In this document: positions 36,999 through 46,537 of the stretch, piece by piece | Layout of the letters: every line of letters starts with the position of its first letter | Numbering within the stretch: position 1 is the stretch's first letter | Position numbers and translations under genes: made by a program | The notes under the pieces: generated by a model | Seen by the model: only the letters and a program-made list of their open reading frames with translations | Databases searched by the model: none | What the model was told of the DNA's origin: nothing | Assembly (NCBI GenBank): GCA_027487555.1 | Contig: JAIYDI010000050.1 | Location: 1-64,000, forward strand | Source: Hyphomicrobiales bacterium | Lineage (GTDB): Bacteria; Pseudomonadota; Alphaproteobacteria; Rhizobiales; Devosiaceae | Reading direction: 5' to 3' | Length of the DNA stretch: 64,000 nt

Positions 36999-38018
36999 CT
37001 ATTCGTTGCGGCGACCATCGGAAATGGGCTGCAGGATCAAATCCATCTGCTTGATGACATTGGTCATCTGGTCTTCTGGTGGGCTGGGGATAAACACCGG
37101 ACGCGGCGTGCCGGACGGAAACGCCCCGAAGGTCTGGAAAAAATTCAGCATGTCCTGCAGAATCGGCATGCGGAAGCGCATCATGGCGCCCATCGAGACA
37201 ATCGGCTCGAGATGACCGAAGCCCTCGTAGTATTTTTCGGTGACCCAGACGCCCTGGGCGCGCAGTTTCTCGGCGAGCGCCCTGGAGTTTTCTACACGCA
37301 CAATGGGGTCCGTGGTACCAGAGCCCAGAAAGACCGGGGGATCGCCCGCTGCCACAAGGTTTATCGGCTGGGTGCCTTCGGGATTGGGCGCGTCGCCGAA
37401 GATCACCCGGACCTGGTCGTACTCGAAGGGATAGAAGTTGAAGGGGCCGGAAATGGCTGCAACAGCGCGGATAGGCATGCTAACGCCCTGATCGCGGAAA
37501 AACGAGGCGTCGAGCCCAAGCATCACGGCATTGTAGGCGCCAGCCGAATGCCCGGCGAGAAAGAAACGGCGCGTATCGCCGCCGTAGTTGACGATATTCT
37601 CCTCGATCCAGTGTGCGGCAGCAGCGCAATCCTCAAGGAAATCCGGGTACCTCACTTCGGGAAAAAGGCGGTAGTCGGCGATGACGGCAACATAGCCGTT
37701 GGCTGCCAGCGCGCGCCCGACGAACTCGTACTCGAACTTGTCGCCGGCCGCCCAGGCGCCGCCATAGATGAACATCACGACGGGCGCGAGGCCATCGGAT
37801 TTCTCCGGCGTGTAGATATCGAGTTTGCCGCGGTTGCCCTCGCGATAGCGGATGTCCGCGGTCTTCTTCACGCCCTGATCCATCGCGTCGGCAATGTTGA
37901 AGGGCGAAAAGATCGTGACTTGCGCCAACGCCGGCCCCAAGGCGCCAAGGCCTAGGAGCAGCGCCAGCAGCAAGACAGCGAAGCGACGGATAAAATGCGG
38001 CAGGACGCGTGACAACAT
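36999..38018 (-). CDS. Alpha/beta hydrolase (BD-FAE-like esterase), paralogue B, secreted
   Basis: The 339-residue protein has a signal peptide (RRFAVLLLALLLGLGALGPALAQ) and an esterase domain with VMFIYGGAWAAGD, the elbow GHSAGAYNA, acid in GSGTTDPIVRV and His in GFGHLEPIVSM. It parallels the gene at 31066-31908 over its whole length but is exported and has an extra C-terminal Pro-rich tail. ATG at 38018 (MLSRVLPHFIRRF) is used. It converges with the DUF2059-like gene with a 15-base gap. Confidence 0.9.
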   Translation of the reverse strand: MLSRVLPHFIRRFAVLLLALLLGLGALGPALAQVTIFSPFNIADAMDQGVKKTADIRYREGNRGKLDIYTPEKSDGLAPVVMFIYGGAWAAGDKFEYEFVGRALAANGYVAVIADYRLFPEVRYPDFLEDCAAAAHWIEENIVNYGGDTRRFFLAGHSAGAYNAVMLGLDASFFRDQGVSMPIRAVAAISGPFNFYPFEYDQVRVIFGDAPNPEGTQPINLVAAGDPPVFLGSGTTDPIVRVENSRALAEKLRAQGVWVTEKYYEGFGHLEPIVSMGAMMRFRMPILQDMLNFFQTFGAFPSGTPRPVFIPSPPEDQMTNVIKQMDLILQPISDGRRNE

Positions 38019-38115
38019 GGGTCGGTAACGATCCAATCTGAAGGGGCCTTCCCATGGGCCAGAAACCTGAAGATTTTGTGGCTCCTGCCGCCCTGCATTC
38101 AGCGCTCGGCGCAGG

Positions 38116-40128
38116 TCAGGGCTGCGCGAGGCGCTCAGGCTTTGGCGCACTCACTTTGTCACAGTAGGTGCGCCACATGCCGCGGAACGCGTCTTCGAGA
38201 TCGCGGGCAAACAGCTTGGCGTCAAACAACTTCGAGGCAAGGACCCGGTCCCGAAGGCCGGCCCTCAGTGCGGCGAGGCCAGCCCGGTCAAGAGCGAATG
38301 CGGCGGCCTTTGCCACGTACTCGTCGGCGGTGAGCGCGACCCAGTCATCGAGCCCGGCGGCGCGAACGGTGCTCTCCGCCATGTGGGCGGAGAAACGATC
38401 GCCGCGCAGCGTCAGCACTGGCACGCCCATATACAGCGCCTCGGCGGTCGTCGTGCCGCCATTGTAGGGGAATGGATCAAGGGCGATATCGAGGCCGCCA
38501 TATGTCGCAAGATGCTCAGCATAGGGAAGGTTCTTGCCAACCACCTCAATGCGGTCGGCCGGCGCACCGGCCGCGAGCAGTGCCGCCGTGAGCCGATCGA
38601 CGACCGGCTGCTCGACATTGTAGCGCAGGTGGAGACGGGAATTGGGGACATCCCGAATCACCCGCGCCCAGAGCGCGATGGTCGCGGGGCTCAGTTTGTG
38701 GAAGTTGTTGAAGCTGCCGAAGGTGATGGTGCCCGTGTCGCCTGCAGGGAGCGGCGCCACCTCGACATCCTGCGCCGGGCGCGAAAAGCACCAATGCGTA
38801 TCTGGCAGGTACCAAGGCTCTTCGACGAAATGCGACAGTTCGCTTTCGGGAAGCAGCCAGCGATTGCACAAGACGTAGTCGATGGCGGCAACGCCCGTGC
38901 TGGCGAAGTAGCCCAGCCACGTGAAGGCGACCGGCGCCGGCTTGTAGGTGAACATCGATAGCCGGTTGTGCGCGGTATGGCCCGCCAGGTCGACCAGAAT
39001 GTCGATCTTGTCAGCACGAATGTCGCGCGCCACCACGTCATCGCTCATGCCCTGGATATCGCGCCAATTCTTGATCATCTGGCGGAACTGCTGCTGCAAG
39101 GGATCTTGCGGGGCCCGAAGCTGCGAGTAGGCATAGATTTCGTAGAGGGACTGGTCGAGCTCCGCCAATGGGCCGAGGAGGAAGCGTCCAACCGGATGGC
39201 TCGTGAAGTCACCGGAGACGAGGCCGATACGCAGTGGCCGCTCGGTATCGGTGTCGTTGAACCACTCGGTATAGGGCCTGACATGCCCGGCCAAGCGCTG
39301 GATAAACGCGATCGCGTCGTTACGCGCTTCCGCCGGATCATGCTCGAAGGCGTTATTCATATGGAACAACAGTGAGTTCTGATAGCGACTACCCACAGCG
39401 CCCAGGTTGCGGGCCAGCCGCATTTCTTCAATCGCTTCGTCGAGGCGCCCTACATACTGCAGGGCTGCACCCAACGTAACGCGGTACTCCGGCTCCTTGG
39501 GCTGCAGAGCGACGGCCCGCTTGCTATGGGCGATAGCTTCCTCGAAGCGCTTCAGCTTCACGAGCGAGAGCGCGACATTGTGGAGCAGATTCGGCTGGTT
39601 CGGCGCCAGGTCGAGCGCGGCGGCGAAGGCGGTTAAGGCCCCGGCATCATCCTTGGAAGCCGAAAGCACGTTGCCGAGGCTTGCATGATAGGCAGCACGC
39701 TTGGGATCGAGCGCGATGGCGTGCCTATAGGCTTCCGCCGCTTCGTCGAGTTTCTTGTAAAACCGAAGCGCCCGCCCAAGATTGGCGCGCATGTCCGCTG
39801 CCTCGGGCCTGAGCGCCGTGGCCCGGCGCAGGGCATCGACGGCGTCCTCGAAACGATGAAGGTCGATCAGCACATTGCCAAGGTTGTTGAGGCTCGCGGC
39901 ATTGGCTGGATCGAGCGCAACGGCCCGCTCAAGCAGAGGCAGAGCCTCGGCGGGCAGCTTCTGCTGGTATCGTATGACACCGCGCAATTGCCACGCGCTG
40001 ACATGGTTGCCGTCCCGACCCAAAACCTGCCGGTAGATCGCTTCGGCTGCGTCAAGCTGCCCCTGCTGATGCAGAGCAAGGCCGGACTGGAAAAGGGTGT
40101 CAATGTCGGGTTGGGGTGCGGGCGGCAT
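38116..40128 (-). CDS. TPR protein with O-GlcNAc-transferase (SPINDLY-type) domain
   Basis: The 670 residues comprise about eight tetratricopeptide repeats (residues 5-285; repeats such as ALDPANAASLNNLGNVLIDL) and a GT41-type glycosyltransferase domain. The latter shows RIGLVSGDFTSHPVGRF, DILVDLAGHTAHNRL, TFGSFNNFHKLSPATI and DPFPYNGGTTTAEALYMG. Eukaryotic OGT glycosylates proteins. Bacterial members are often encoded with flagellin or surface glycan genes, but no such neighbour is present here. ATG at 40128 follows AGGA. The frame is open to 40338 without repeats in that part. Confidence 0.93.
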   Translation of the reverse strand: MPPAPQPDIDTLFQSGLALHQQGQLDAAEAIYRQVLGRDGNHVSAWQLRGVIRYQQKLPAEALPLLERAVALDPANAASLNNLGNVLIDLHRFEDAVDALRRATALRPEAADMRANLGRALRFYKKLDEAAEAYRHAIALDPKRAAYHASLGNVLSASKDDAGALTAFAAALDLAPNQPNLLHNVALSLVKLKRFEEAIAHSKRAVALQPKEPEYRVTLGAALQYVGRLDEAIEEMRLARNLGAVGSRYQNSLLFHMNNAFEHDPAEARNDAIAFIQRLAGHVRPYTEWFNDTDTERPLRIGLVSGDFTSHPVGRFLLGPLAELDQSLYEIYAYSQLRAPQDPLQQQFRQMIKNWRDIQGMSDDVVARDIRADKIDILVDLAGHTAHNRLSMFTYKPAPVAFTWLGYFASTGVAAIDYVLCNRWLLPESELSHFVEEPWYLPDTHWCFSRPAQDVEVAPLPAGDTGTITFGSFNNFHKLSPATIALWARVIRDVPNSRLHLRYNVEQPVVDRLTAALLAAGAPADRIEVVGKNLPYAEHLATYGGLDIALDPFPYNGGTTTAEALYMGVPVLTLRGDRFSAHMAESTVRAAGLDDWVALTADEYVAKAAAFALDRAGLAALRAGLRDRVLASKLFDAKLFARDLEDAFRGMWRTYCDKVSAPKPERLAQP

Positions 40129-40503
40129 GCTGATCCTCGCTATGAAGCGGAGATGCCGCGTTTGTGTCGTGAGGTCAAGCTTCGGCGCGGTCCGCTCAGT
40201 CCCAGGGTTCATGGATGTCTGCCAAGAGACCTGAGGCACCCCGTCGCCCAAGGCGCCCGCGGGTCGGCGGAATCGGGCTTTCTGGCGAAGCTGCATCGGA
40301 TGGCATGGAAGCAATCCCGAGCATTTCCTGACCAGCATTCCCGCGATCCTTGGGGTGACTCGAGGCAGAGCAGCACAGGCCTGGGGCAGCGGCGTCTGGG
40401 GGTGGAGGCCAGGGGGGAAAGGTGTTCAACCTCAGGGCGGAACGTACACCGCCAGCAGCATTTGCTGCCGACGGTGCAACTGGCGCCTTCAGCACGCCTG
40501 CGG
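40129..40503. other. Intergenic region, no gene recognised
   Basis: These 375 bases between the TPR gene and the SDR gene contain open frames on both strands but none with family resemblance or a ribosome-binding site. They must include the promoter of the TPR/OGT gene. No clear terminator or repeat was seen. Confidence 0.45.
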
Positions 40504-41325
40504 TCAGCCGCCGTTGGCCGCCTTCGCCACGTGATCCCAGTCGCTCCAGGTCTTGAGCCGGCTGGCATAGAGTTGCGGAACGATATGGGTAGGCATGGTG
40601 CCAAACAGCACGCGGAGCGGCGGGGCAGCGGCATCGACTATCTGCAGCAGGGCCGATCCTGCTGCGGCTGGACTGCCTATCAATTCGGGCGGAAGTTGCC
40701 TGCTCGCCATGGCCTGACGGAGTGGCTCGTACTGCGGCTGTGGGGTGGCGTGCACGGCGGAGCTGCCGGCCCAATCGGTCCCGAACGGGCCCGGCTCCAC
40801 GATCGTCACCTTGATGCCGAAGCCGGCGATCTCCTGAGCGAGGGACTCGCTGAGCCCCTCAACGGCCCATTTGCTGGCATGATAAGCGCCGAGATTGGGG
40901 AAGGCGGCGACCCCGCCGACCGAAGAGACCTGGATGATGTGCCCGGAGCCCTGCTGCCGCATGACAGGCAGAACCGCCTGGGTGACATTGAGGAGGCCGA
41001 AGAAATTCACCTCCATCTGGTAGCGCACCTCATCGATCGAGACTTCCTCGACGGCACCGAACAAGCCATAGCCGGCATTGTTTACGACCACATCGAGCCG
41101 CCCGAAGGCCTTTGCGGCGGCTGCGACCGCTGCGAAGACCGCCTGACGGTCGGTCACATCGAGCGTCAGCGGGAGGAAGTTGGCGCCGAACTCGGACGCG
41201 AGATCGTCGAGGCCAGCGGGATTGCGGCCGGTGGCGGCGACCTTGTCGCCCCTGAGCAGGGCAGCACGAGCAAATTCCTTACCGAAGCCGCGATTGGCGC
41301 CGGTGATGAACCAGATTTTCGACAT
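40504..41325 (-). CDS. SDR family oxidoreductase
   Basis: This classical short-chain dehydrogenase has 273 residues. The cofactor motif TGANRGFG, the NNAG motif (VVVNNAGYGLFG), the Ser in IQVSSVGG and the YHASK catalytic pair are all present. The first motif prefers NADP(H). ATG at 41325 (MSKIWFITGANRG) is standard. It follows the DoxX gene by 33 bases on the same strand, and both are probably controlled by the divergent TetR regulator. Confidence 0.94.
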   Translation of the reverse strand: MSKIWFITGANRGFGKEFARAALLRGDKVAATGRNPAGLDDLASEFGANFLPLTLDVTDRQAVFAAVAAAAKAFGRLDVVVNNAGYGLFGAVEEVSIDEVRYQMEVNFFGLLNVTQAVLPVMRQQGSGHIIQVSSVGGVAAFPNLGAYHASKWAVEGLSESLAQEIAGFGIKVTIVEPGPFGTDWAGSSAVHATPQPQYEPLRQAMASRQLPPELIGSPAAAGSALLQIVDAAAPPLRVLFGTMPTHIVPQLYASRLKTWSDWDHVAKAANGG

Positions 41326-41358
41326 CAAGAGTGTCCATTGTTGAGAGAAAAAAGTGGG

Positions 41359-41769
41359 TTAAGCAGTCGTCGGCCTGGCGCGTCGCCAGAGCGCGACACC
41401 TGCTGCAATGAAGAGCAACTGGACCAGGACGCGGATACTGGCCGCCACAGGCGGTGCGAAGACCGGATCGGGACGGAAGAAATCCCACAGATGCAGCGGT
41501 AGGTAGGCGGCGCATAGCGCGGCGAATGCCAGGCCCCCCCAGGCACGGGTGCGCGGCCAGATTGCGAAAGCACCGATTGCGATCTGCACCAGCCCCGCGA
41601 GGACGAGAACTGGAACTGCCGGCAGGAAGGCCGGTACCAGGGGCTCGAAGGAGGTGGGCGTCGCGAGGTGGGCAAGACCCCCGCCGATCATGACCAGAGC
41701 CACGAGTCCGACAAGCGAGAAGGTCGCCGCCCGACCCAGCAAAGGTCCAGAAGATAACATGTTTGGCAT
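41359..41769 (-). CDS. DoxX-like small membrane protein
   Basis: The 136-residue protein has four predicted transmembrane helices (FSLVGLVALVMIGGGLAHL, PVLVLAGLVQIAIGAFAIW, AFAALCAAYLPLHL, VLVQLLFIAAGVALW), which is the DoxX/DoxD pattern. Such proteins accompany redox enzymes and respond to thiol or electrophile stress in some bacteria. It leads the SDR gene in an apparent two-gene operon. ATG at 41769 or 41760 may be used. Confidence 0.8.
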   Translation of the reverse strand: MPNMLSSGPLLGRAATFSLVGLVALVMIGGGLAHLATPTSFEPLVPAFLPAVPVLVLAGLVQIAIGAFAIWPRTRAWGGLAFAALCAAYLPLHLWDFFRPDPVFAPPVAASIRVLVQLLFIAAGVALWRRARPTTA

Positions 41770-41805
41770 CGCCAGGCTCCTGGGAGTGTGATATAAACTG
41801 ATCGC

Positions 41806-41836
41806 TGTTCAGATGTGATAACAATAAGTCTGAACA
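41806..41836. promoter_or_regulatory. Candidate TetR operator between divergent genes
   Basis: TGTTCAGA (41806-41813) and TCTGAACA (41829-41836) are perfect inverted copies with a 15-base spacer, lying in the 88-base gap between the DoxX and TetR genes. The position would let the regulator control both its own gene and the DoxX-SDR operon. Confidence 0.65.
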
Positions 41837-41857
41837 TTGTCCAGATCGAAATTGCTC

Positions 41858-42463
41858 ATGGCGACGAACCGACCCAACTACCACCACGGCGACCTCAAGG
41901 CGGCGCTGATCGGCGCGGCAACAGAGATCATTGCCGAAGCGGGCGTCGAAGGGTTTTCGCTCCGCGAAGCGGCGCGGCGAGCCGGTGTCGCCGCAAGCGC
42001 CCCCGCGCATCATTTCGGCTCAGCTAAGGGCCTTCTCACCGAAGTGGCGCTGCAGGGGTATCGCCAACTGGGCAGTTATCTGGCGCAGGTGAACCCAAGC
42101 GACGACCCGCGCGTCGACATTACCGGCATCAGCCTTGCTTATGTTCGCTTCGCGCTCGACCATCCTGGGCTGTTCCGGCTGATGTTCCGCAATGACCTCG
42201 TCAACCGGGCGGACCCGCGCTACCGCGAAACCAGCATGGCGGCGCTCGGCGCGTTCGGACGGGCGGCAGGCGCCTATGGCACGGTGCAGAAGCTCGCACC
42301 CACTGAGGCTGTGGTCGCGACATGGTCGGCAATCCACGGGCTCGCGCATCTCATGCTTGAGGAAAAACTCGAACCCTTGCTCGGACAGGGCAGCAGCCAC
42401 GAGTTGCTGGAGACACGGCTGCCGCAGATCGTCGGCGCGATCTGGCAGGCCGGTGGCCAGTAG
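41858..42463 (+). CDS. TetR family transcriptional regulator
   Basis: The 201 residues begin with NYHHGDLKAALIGAATEIIAEAG and a helix-turn-helix FSLREAARRAGVAASAPAHHFGS. The C-terminal WHG-type domain (FALDHPGLFRLMF, WSAIHGLAHLML) is typical of regulators with NRPNYHHGDL starts. ATG at 41858 (MATNRPNYHHG) is chosen; the frame is open to 41837, but that overlaps the operator. It is divergent from the DoxX-SDR pair, which it probably represses. Confidence 0.93.
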   Translation: MATNRPNYHHGDLKAALIGAATEIIAEAGVEGFSLREAARRAGVAASAPAHHFGSAKGLLTEVALQGYRQLGSYLAQVNPSDDPRVDITGISLAYVRFALDHPGLFRLMFRNDLVNRADPRYRETSMAALGAFGRAAGAYGTVQKLAPTEAVVATWSAIHGLAHLMLEEKLEPLLGQGSSHELLETRLPQIVGAIWQAGGQ

Positions 42464-42512
42464 CCAGGCAGGCGGCTGGCAGCGTTCCGCGCGATCTTCG
42501 GGAAGTGAAGCG

Positions 42513-42728
42513 ATGAGCAACCATGACCAAAGCGCATTGCCGCCCGATACCAGTAGCATTCGGGAACGCCTGACTGAGCGGTTCTGGCTCTCCGTCATGT
42601 GGGATGCCATTGCTGGGCAGCTTCCCGAACTCACCTCCGGGCGGGTGATCCAGCTCCGCAAAATGGTTCGCAGCTGGCGTGAGCCCGATGCCATCGACGA
42701 GCTGGCGTCCTTGATAGCGGGGCGCTGA
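42513..42728 (+). CDS. Small hypothetical protein
   Basis: A 71-residue product (MSNHDQSALPPDTSSIRERL...) begins at ATG 42513, 50 bases after the TetR gene and possibly in its operon, with a weak GGAAG upstream. The middle (FWLSVMWDAIAGQLPELTSG) is hydrophobic, and the end is amphipathic. No domain is recognised. A longer open frame upstream runs through the TetR gene out of phase and is not real. Confidence 0.5.
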   Translation: MSNHDQSALPPDTSSIRERLTERFWLSVMWDAIAGQLPELTSGRVIQLRKMVRSWREPDAIDELASLIAGR

Positions 42729-42825
42729 AGGGCAAATCGCCCAGAGCAGGACACTGACGACAATTGTGCATAAGGCGCGAAACTGCTGTCGCCACAGTGC
42801 GGGCGGTTTTGCCCATGTCGCTGCA

Positions 42826-43719
42826 TTATCCCCGGTAGCGCATGGCGTCGACGAAGAGCTGGAAGGCTGCGGAGTGCTGACGACTGGGGTAGTAGAGGTG
42901 GTAACCCTCGAAGGTCGGCATCCAGTCGGCCAGCACCTGCACCAGCCTGCCTGTCGCGAGGTGTTGCTGCGCCATCTCCTCGGGCACACAGGAGATTCCG
43001 TGCCCGGCAAGGCAGGCAGTGAGGATTTGAGTCGAGCTGTTGAAGGCCAATTGCCCTTCAACGCGGGCATTCACCTTGCGTCCGTGCTTTTCGAACTCCC
43101 AGGCATAGAAGCCGCCATAGGTGATGAGCCTCAGGTTGATGCAGCGATGGCCTGTCAGGTCCTCTGGCACCGTCGGCACCGGATGGGTTTCGAAATAGTC
43201 TGGCCGCGCCACTACAGCCATCCGCCAGTCAGGCGCGATCCTGGTCGCGATCATGTCGCGCGCCACCTGCTCGCCGAGCCGCACTCCGGCATCGTAGCCG
43301 GCCTCGACGATATCGATCAGGCCATTCTCGGCATCTACTTCGACCCGAATATCCGGGTAGCAGCGGGCGAACTCGTCGATCTTCGGCCAAAGCACCGAGC
43401 TCAGAGCGTGCTCGCCGGCATTGATGCGGATAGAGCCGGACGGACTGTCACGGAAGCTGCCGAGCCCGTCTATGGCGGCAGCGATCGCATCCATGCTCGG
43501 GCCAACTTCGTCGAGAAGCTTCCGGCCTGCTGCGGTCGGCGCGACGCTGCGCGTCGTGCGGTCGAGAAGCCGCACCCCGAGTCGCTGCTCCATCTGCCGG
43601 ATCGTATGGCTCAATGCCGATTGCGAGACACCGAGCACGGCGGCCGCCCGGGTAAAGCTCCGCTCGCGCGCCACAGCGAGGAATGCCGCCAAGTCGCGCG
43701 TGTCGACGCCATAATTCAT
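42826..43719 (-). CDS. LysR family transcriptional regulator
   Basis: The 297-residue protein has the LysR winged helix (FLAVARERSFTRAAAVLGVSQSALSHTIRQME) and a periplasmic-binding-like effector domain. It diverges from the aldo/keto reductase gene 43810-44790 with a 90-base gap, the usual LysR arrangement, so it probably activates that gene in response to an unknown ligand. The C-terminus LYYPSRQHSAAFQLFVDAMR is typical of the family. Confidence 0.95.
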   Translation of the reverse strand: MNYGVDTRDLAAFLAVARERSFTRAAAVLGVSQSALSHTIRQMEQRLGVRLLDRTTRSVAPTAAGRKLLDEVGPSMDAIAAAIDGLGSFRDSPSGSIRINAGEHALSSVLWPKIDEFARCYPDIRVEVDAENGLIDIVEAGYDAGVRLGEQVARDMIATRIAPDWRMAVVARPDYFETHPVPTVPEDLTGHRCINLRLITYGGFYAWEFEKHGRKVNARVEGQLAFNSSTQILTACLAGHGISCVPEEMAQQHLATGRLVQVLADWMPTFEGYHLYYPSRQHSAAFQLFVDAMRYRG

Positions 43720-43734
43720 GAATCTGCCTCATGA

Positions 43735-44790
<1,056 letters not shown>

Positions 44791-44795
44791 GCGAT

Positions 44796-46000
44796 GTGAG
44801 CGACCAGCACGAACCCACCAGCCGTAGCATGCCGCAAAGGAGCGTGGCGGACGCTGCTGCTCAGCCTGCTGCTCGGCTTTGCGTGGATCTCCACCGATCG
44901 CTACCTGCCGGCCTTGCCCGCCATGAGCCGGAGTCTCGGTGCTTCGCAGGGCACACTCGAGCTTACCGTCTCGGGCTATCTCCTCGGCTTCGCTGCGAGG
45001 CAACTGTTCTGCGCCCCCCTCAGCGACCGGTTGGGCAGAAATGGCCGCTGCTGGTGGGCGTCGCCGTCTTTGTCCACGGCGCAGCAGGCTGCGCCCTCTC
45101 TCTCGATCCCGCTCAGCTCATCGGCTGGCGCATCGTGCAGGCACTCGGCGCCAGTGCCGCCGTGGTGCTGGCCCGGGCGATGGTGCGCGACCTGTTCGAC
45201 CATGACGCGGAAGCGCGGAAGCTCTCGACCCTGATGATGATCATGGTGATTGCTCCGTTGATCGGTCCGAGCCTTGGCGCGCAGATCCCCTCATGGTCGT
45301 CGTGGCACATGATCTTCAGGCTCCTGGTGGCCGTCGGGCTCGCGACCGCGCTCGGCATCACGCGGACGCCGGAAATCCTCGCACCCGCGCAGCGCTGCAG
45401 CCACTCGCTGGCGCAATCCTTCGCGGTTTATCTGGAGCACCTGAGCAACCGGAGGCTGATGGCGCATGCTGGCATCCTCGGCTTCAACGCGGCCGGCATC
45501 TTTGCCTATGTCGCTGCGTCGTCCTTCATATTCATCGACTGTTTCGGGCTCGCCCCGGCAGCCTATGGGCTGGTGTTTGCCAGCGGCATTGTCGGCATCA
45601 TGCTGGCCAATGCCGTCAACACGCGCCTCGTCGGCCGCTTCGGCTCGCCCCGCATGCTTCTCGCCGGCACCGTCATCGGCGCGTGCGCCAGCCTCCTGCT
45701 TGTCGTGCAAACGACGACGAGCTGGGGCGGCATCGGCGGTTTTTCAGCCCTGCTGTTTGTCTTCATCGCCATGAGCGGCCTCATTGGTGCCAACGCAATC
45801 GCAGGAGACCTCTCGGCGGCCAGCGAAGGCACTGGCGCCGCCTCTGCCCTGCTCGGCTGCGCGCAATATGGCGGCGGCATGCTGGGCAGCGCGCTCATCA
45901 GCCTCCACGCCAATGGCACACCTCAGCCGATGGCGCTGATCATCTTGGGGGTTGCCTGCTGGCAACGGCCTGTCCAGTGCTTTTGAAACCGCAGCGGTAA
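44796..46000 (+). pseudogene. Bcr/CflA-type multidrug MFS transporter, frameshifted
   Basis: The coding signal moves between frames. GTG 44796 opens MSDQHEPTSRSMPQRS. The first helix and signature (LLLSLLLGFAWISTDRYLPALP, then SGYLLGFAARQLFCAPLSDRLGR) lie in the next frame. From about 45040 the protein continues (WPLLVGVAVFVHGAAG ... QYGGGMLGSALISL) in the first frame. The natural end (ATACPVLLKPQR) is again in another frame after about 45955. The breaks fit a one-base insertion near 44845 and single deletions near 45040 (in an A-run, GGCAGAAATGG) and 45960. The fold is otherwise that of a 12-helix drug exporter. It is probably non-functional. Sequencing error is the alternative. Confidence 0.85.
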
Positions 46001-46094
46001 GCGAGTGAATATGGTGCGCTCGGCCGGGGCGCGGCGTTTGTGTGTGGGCTTCTACAACTGCGCTGCACAAACCCTCATGGTTTTTTGGGGGTGA

Positions 46095-46100
46095 TGTCGA
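46095..46100 (+). promoter_or_regulatory. Candidate ECF42-type -35 box upstream of the DGPF gene
   Basis: TGTCGA lies 66 bases before the DGPF gene start. As I recall, ECF42 sigma factors recognise TGTCGA at -35. GGGTCATT lies about 17 bases downstream, where a -10 would be, and is only a rough match to the CGA/TC-type element. If real, the sigma factor autoregulates its own operon. Confidence 0.45.
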
Positions 46101-46166
46101 AATCGGCCAGACTGGCGGGTCATTCCATTATCCGGGTATGTTCCCGGCACGTGAGAGGACTGAAAG

Positions 46167-46535
46167 ATGCAGTTCATGCTGATGCTGAATGAGACCGAGA
46201 CCGATTTTGCGCGTCGCACCGATCCGAGGGAAGCCGGCGACTACTGGGGCGGTTGGACCACTTTCATCGACGCCATGGTGGCCGCTGGTGTGATGGTGAA
46301 GGGAGATGGCCTGCAGAGCCCAATGCTCGCGACTACGGTGCGGGTGATTGATGGCAAACGCCACGTTCAGGATGGGCCTTTCGCCGATAGCAAGGAACAA
46401 CTGGGCGGGTACTTCATCATCGAAGTTCCGGATCTCGATACCGCCCTTGATTGGGCAGCCAGGGCCCCATCGGCGGTCTCTGCTTCAGTGGAAGTGCGCC
46501 CTGTTCTGCCCCCGATGAACGGAACCAAGGCCTGA
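46167..46535 (+). CDS. DGPF/YciI family partner of an ECF42 sigma factor
   Basis: The 122-residue protein carries the name-giving motif (VQDGPFADSKEQLGGYFIIEV) in a YCII fold. DGPF proteins are the usual neighbours of ECF42 sigma factors and are thought to be their targets or partners; their biochemical role is not settled. The stop is only two bases from the sigma factor start, so the two are cotranscribed. ATG at 46167 (MQFMLMLNETETDF) follows GAGAGGACTG. Confidence 0.93.
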   Translation: MQFMLMLNETETDFARRTDPREAGDYWGGWTTFIDAMVAAGVMVKGDGLQSPMLATTVRVIDGKRHVQDGPFADSKEQLGGYFIIEVPDLDTALDWAARAPSAVSASVEVRPVLPPMNGTKA

Positions 46536-46537
46536 CG

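Noticed and set aside
42192-42512. Upstream extension of the 71-residue small protein through the TetR gene
   Set aside because: That part is out of phase with the real TetR frame and has no protein-like features; only the section from ATG 42513 is kept.
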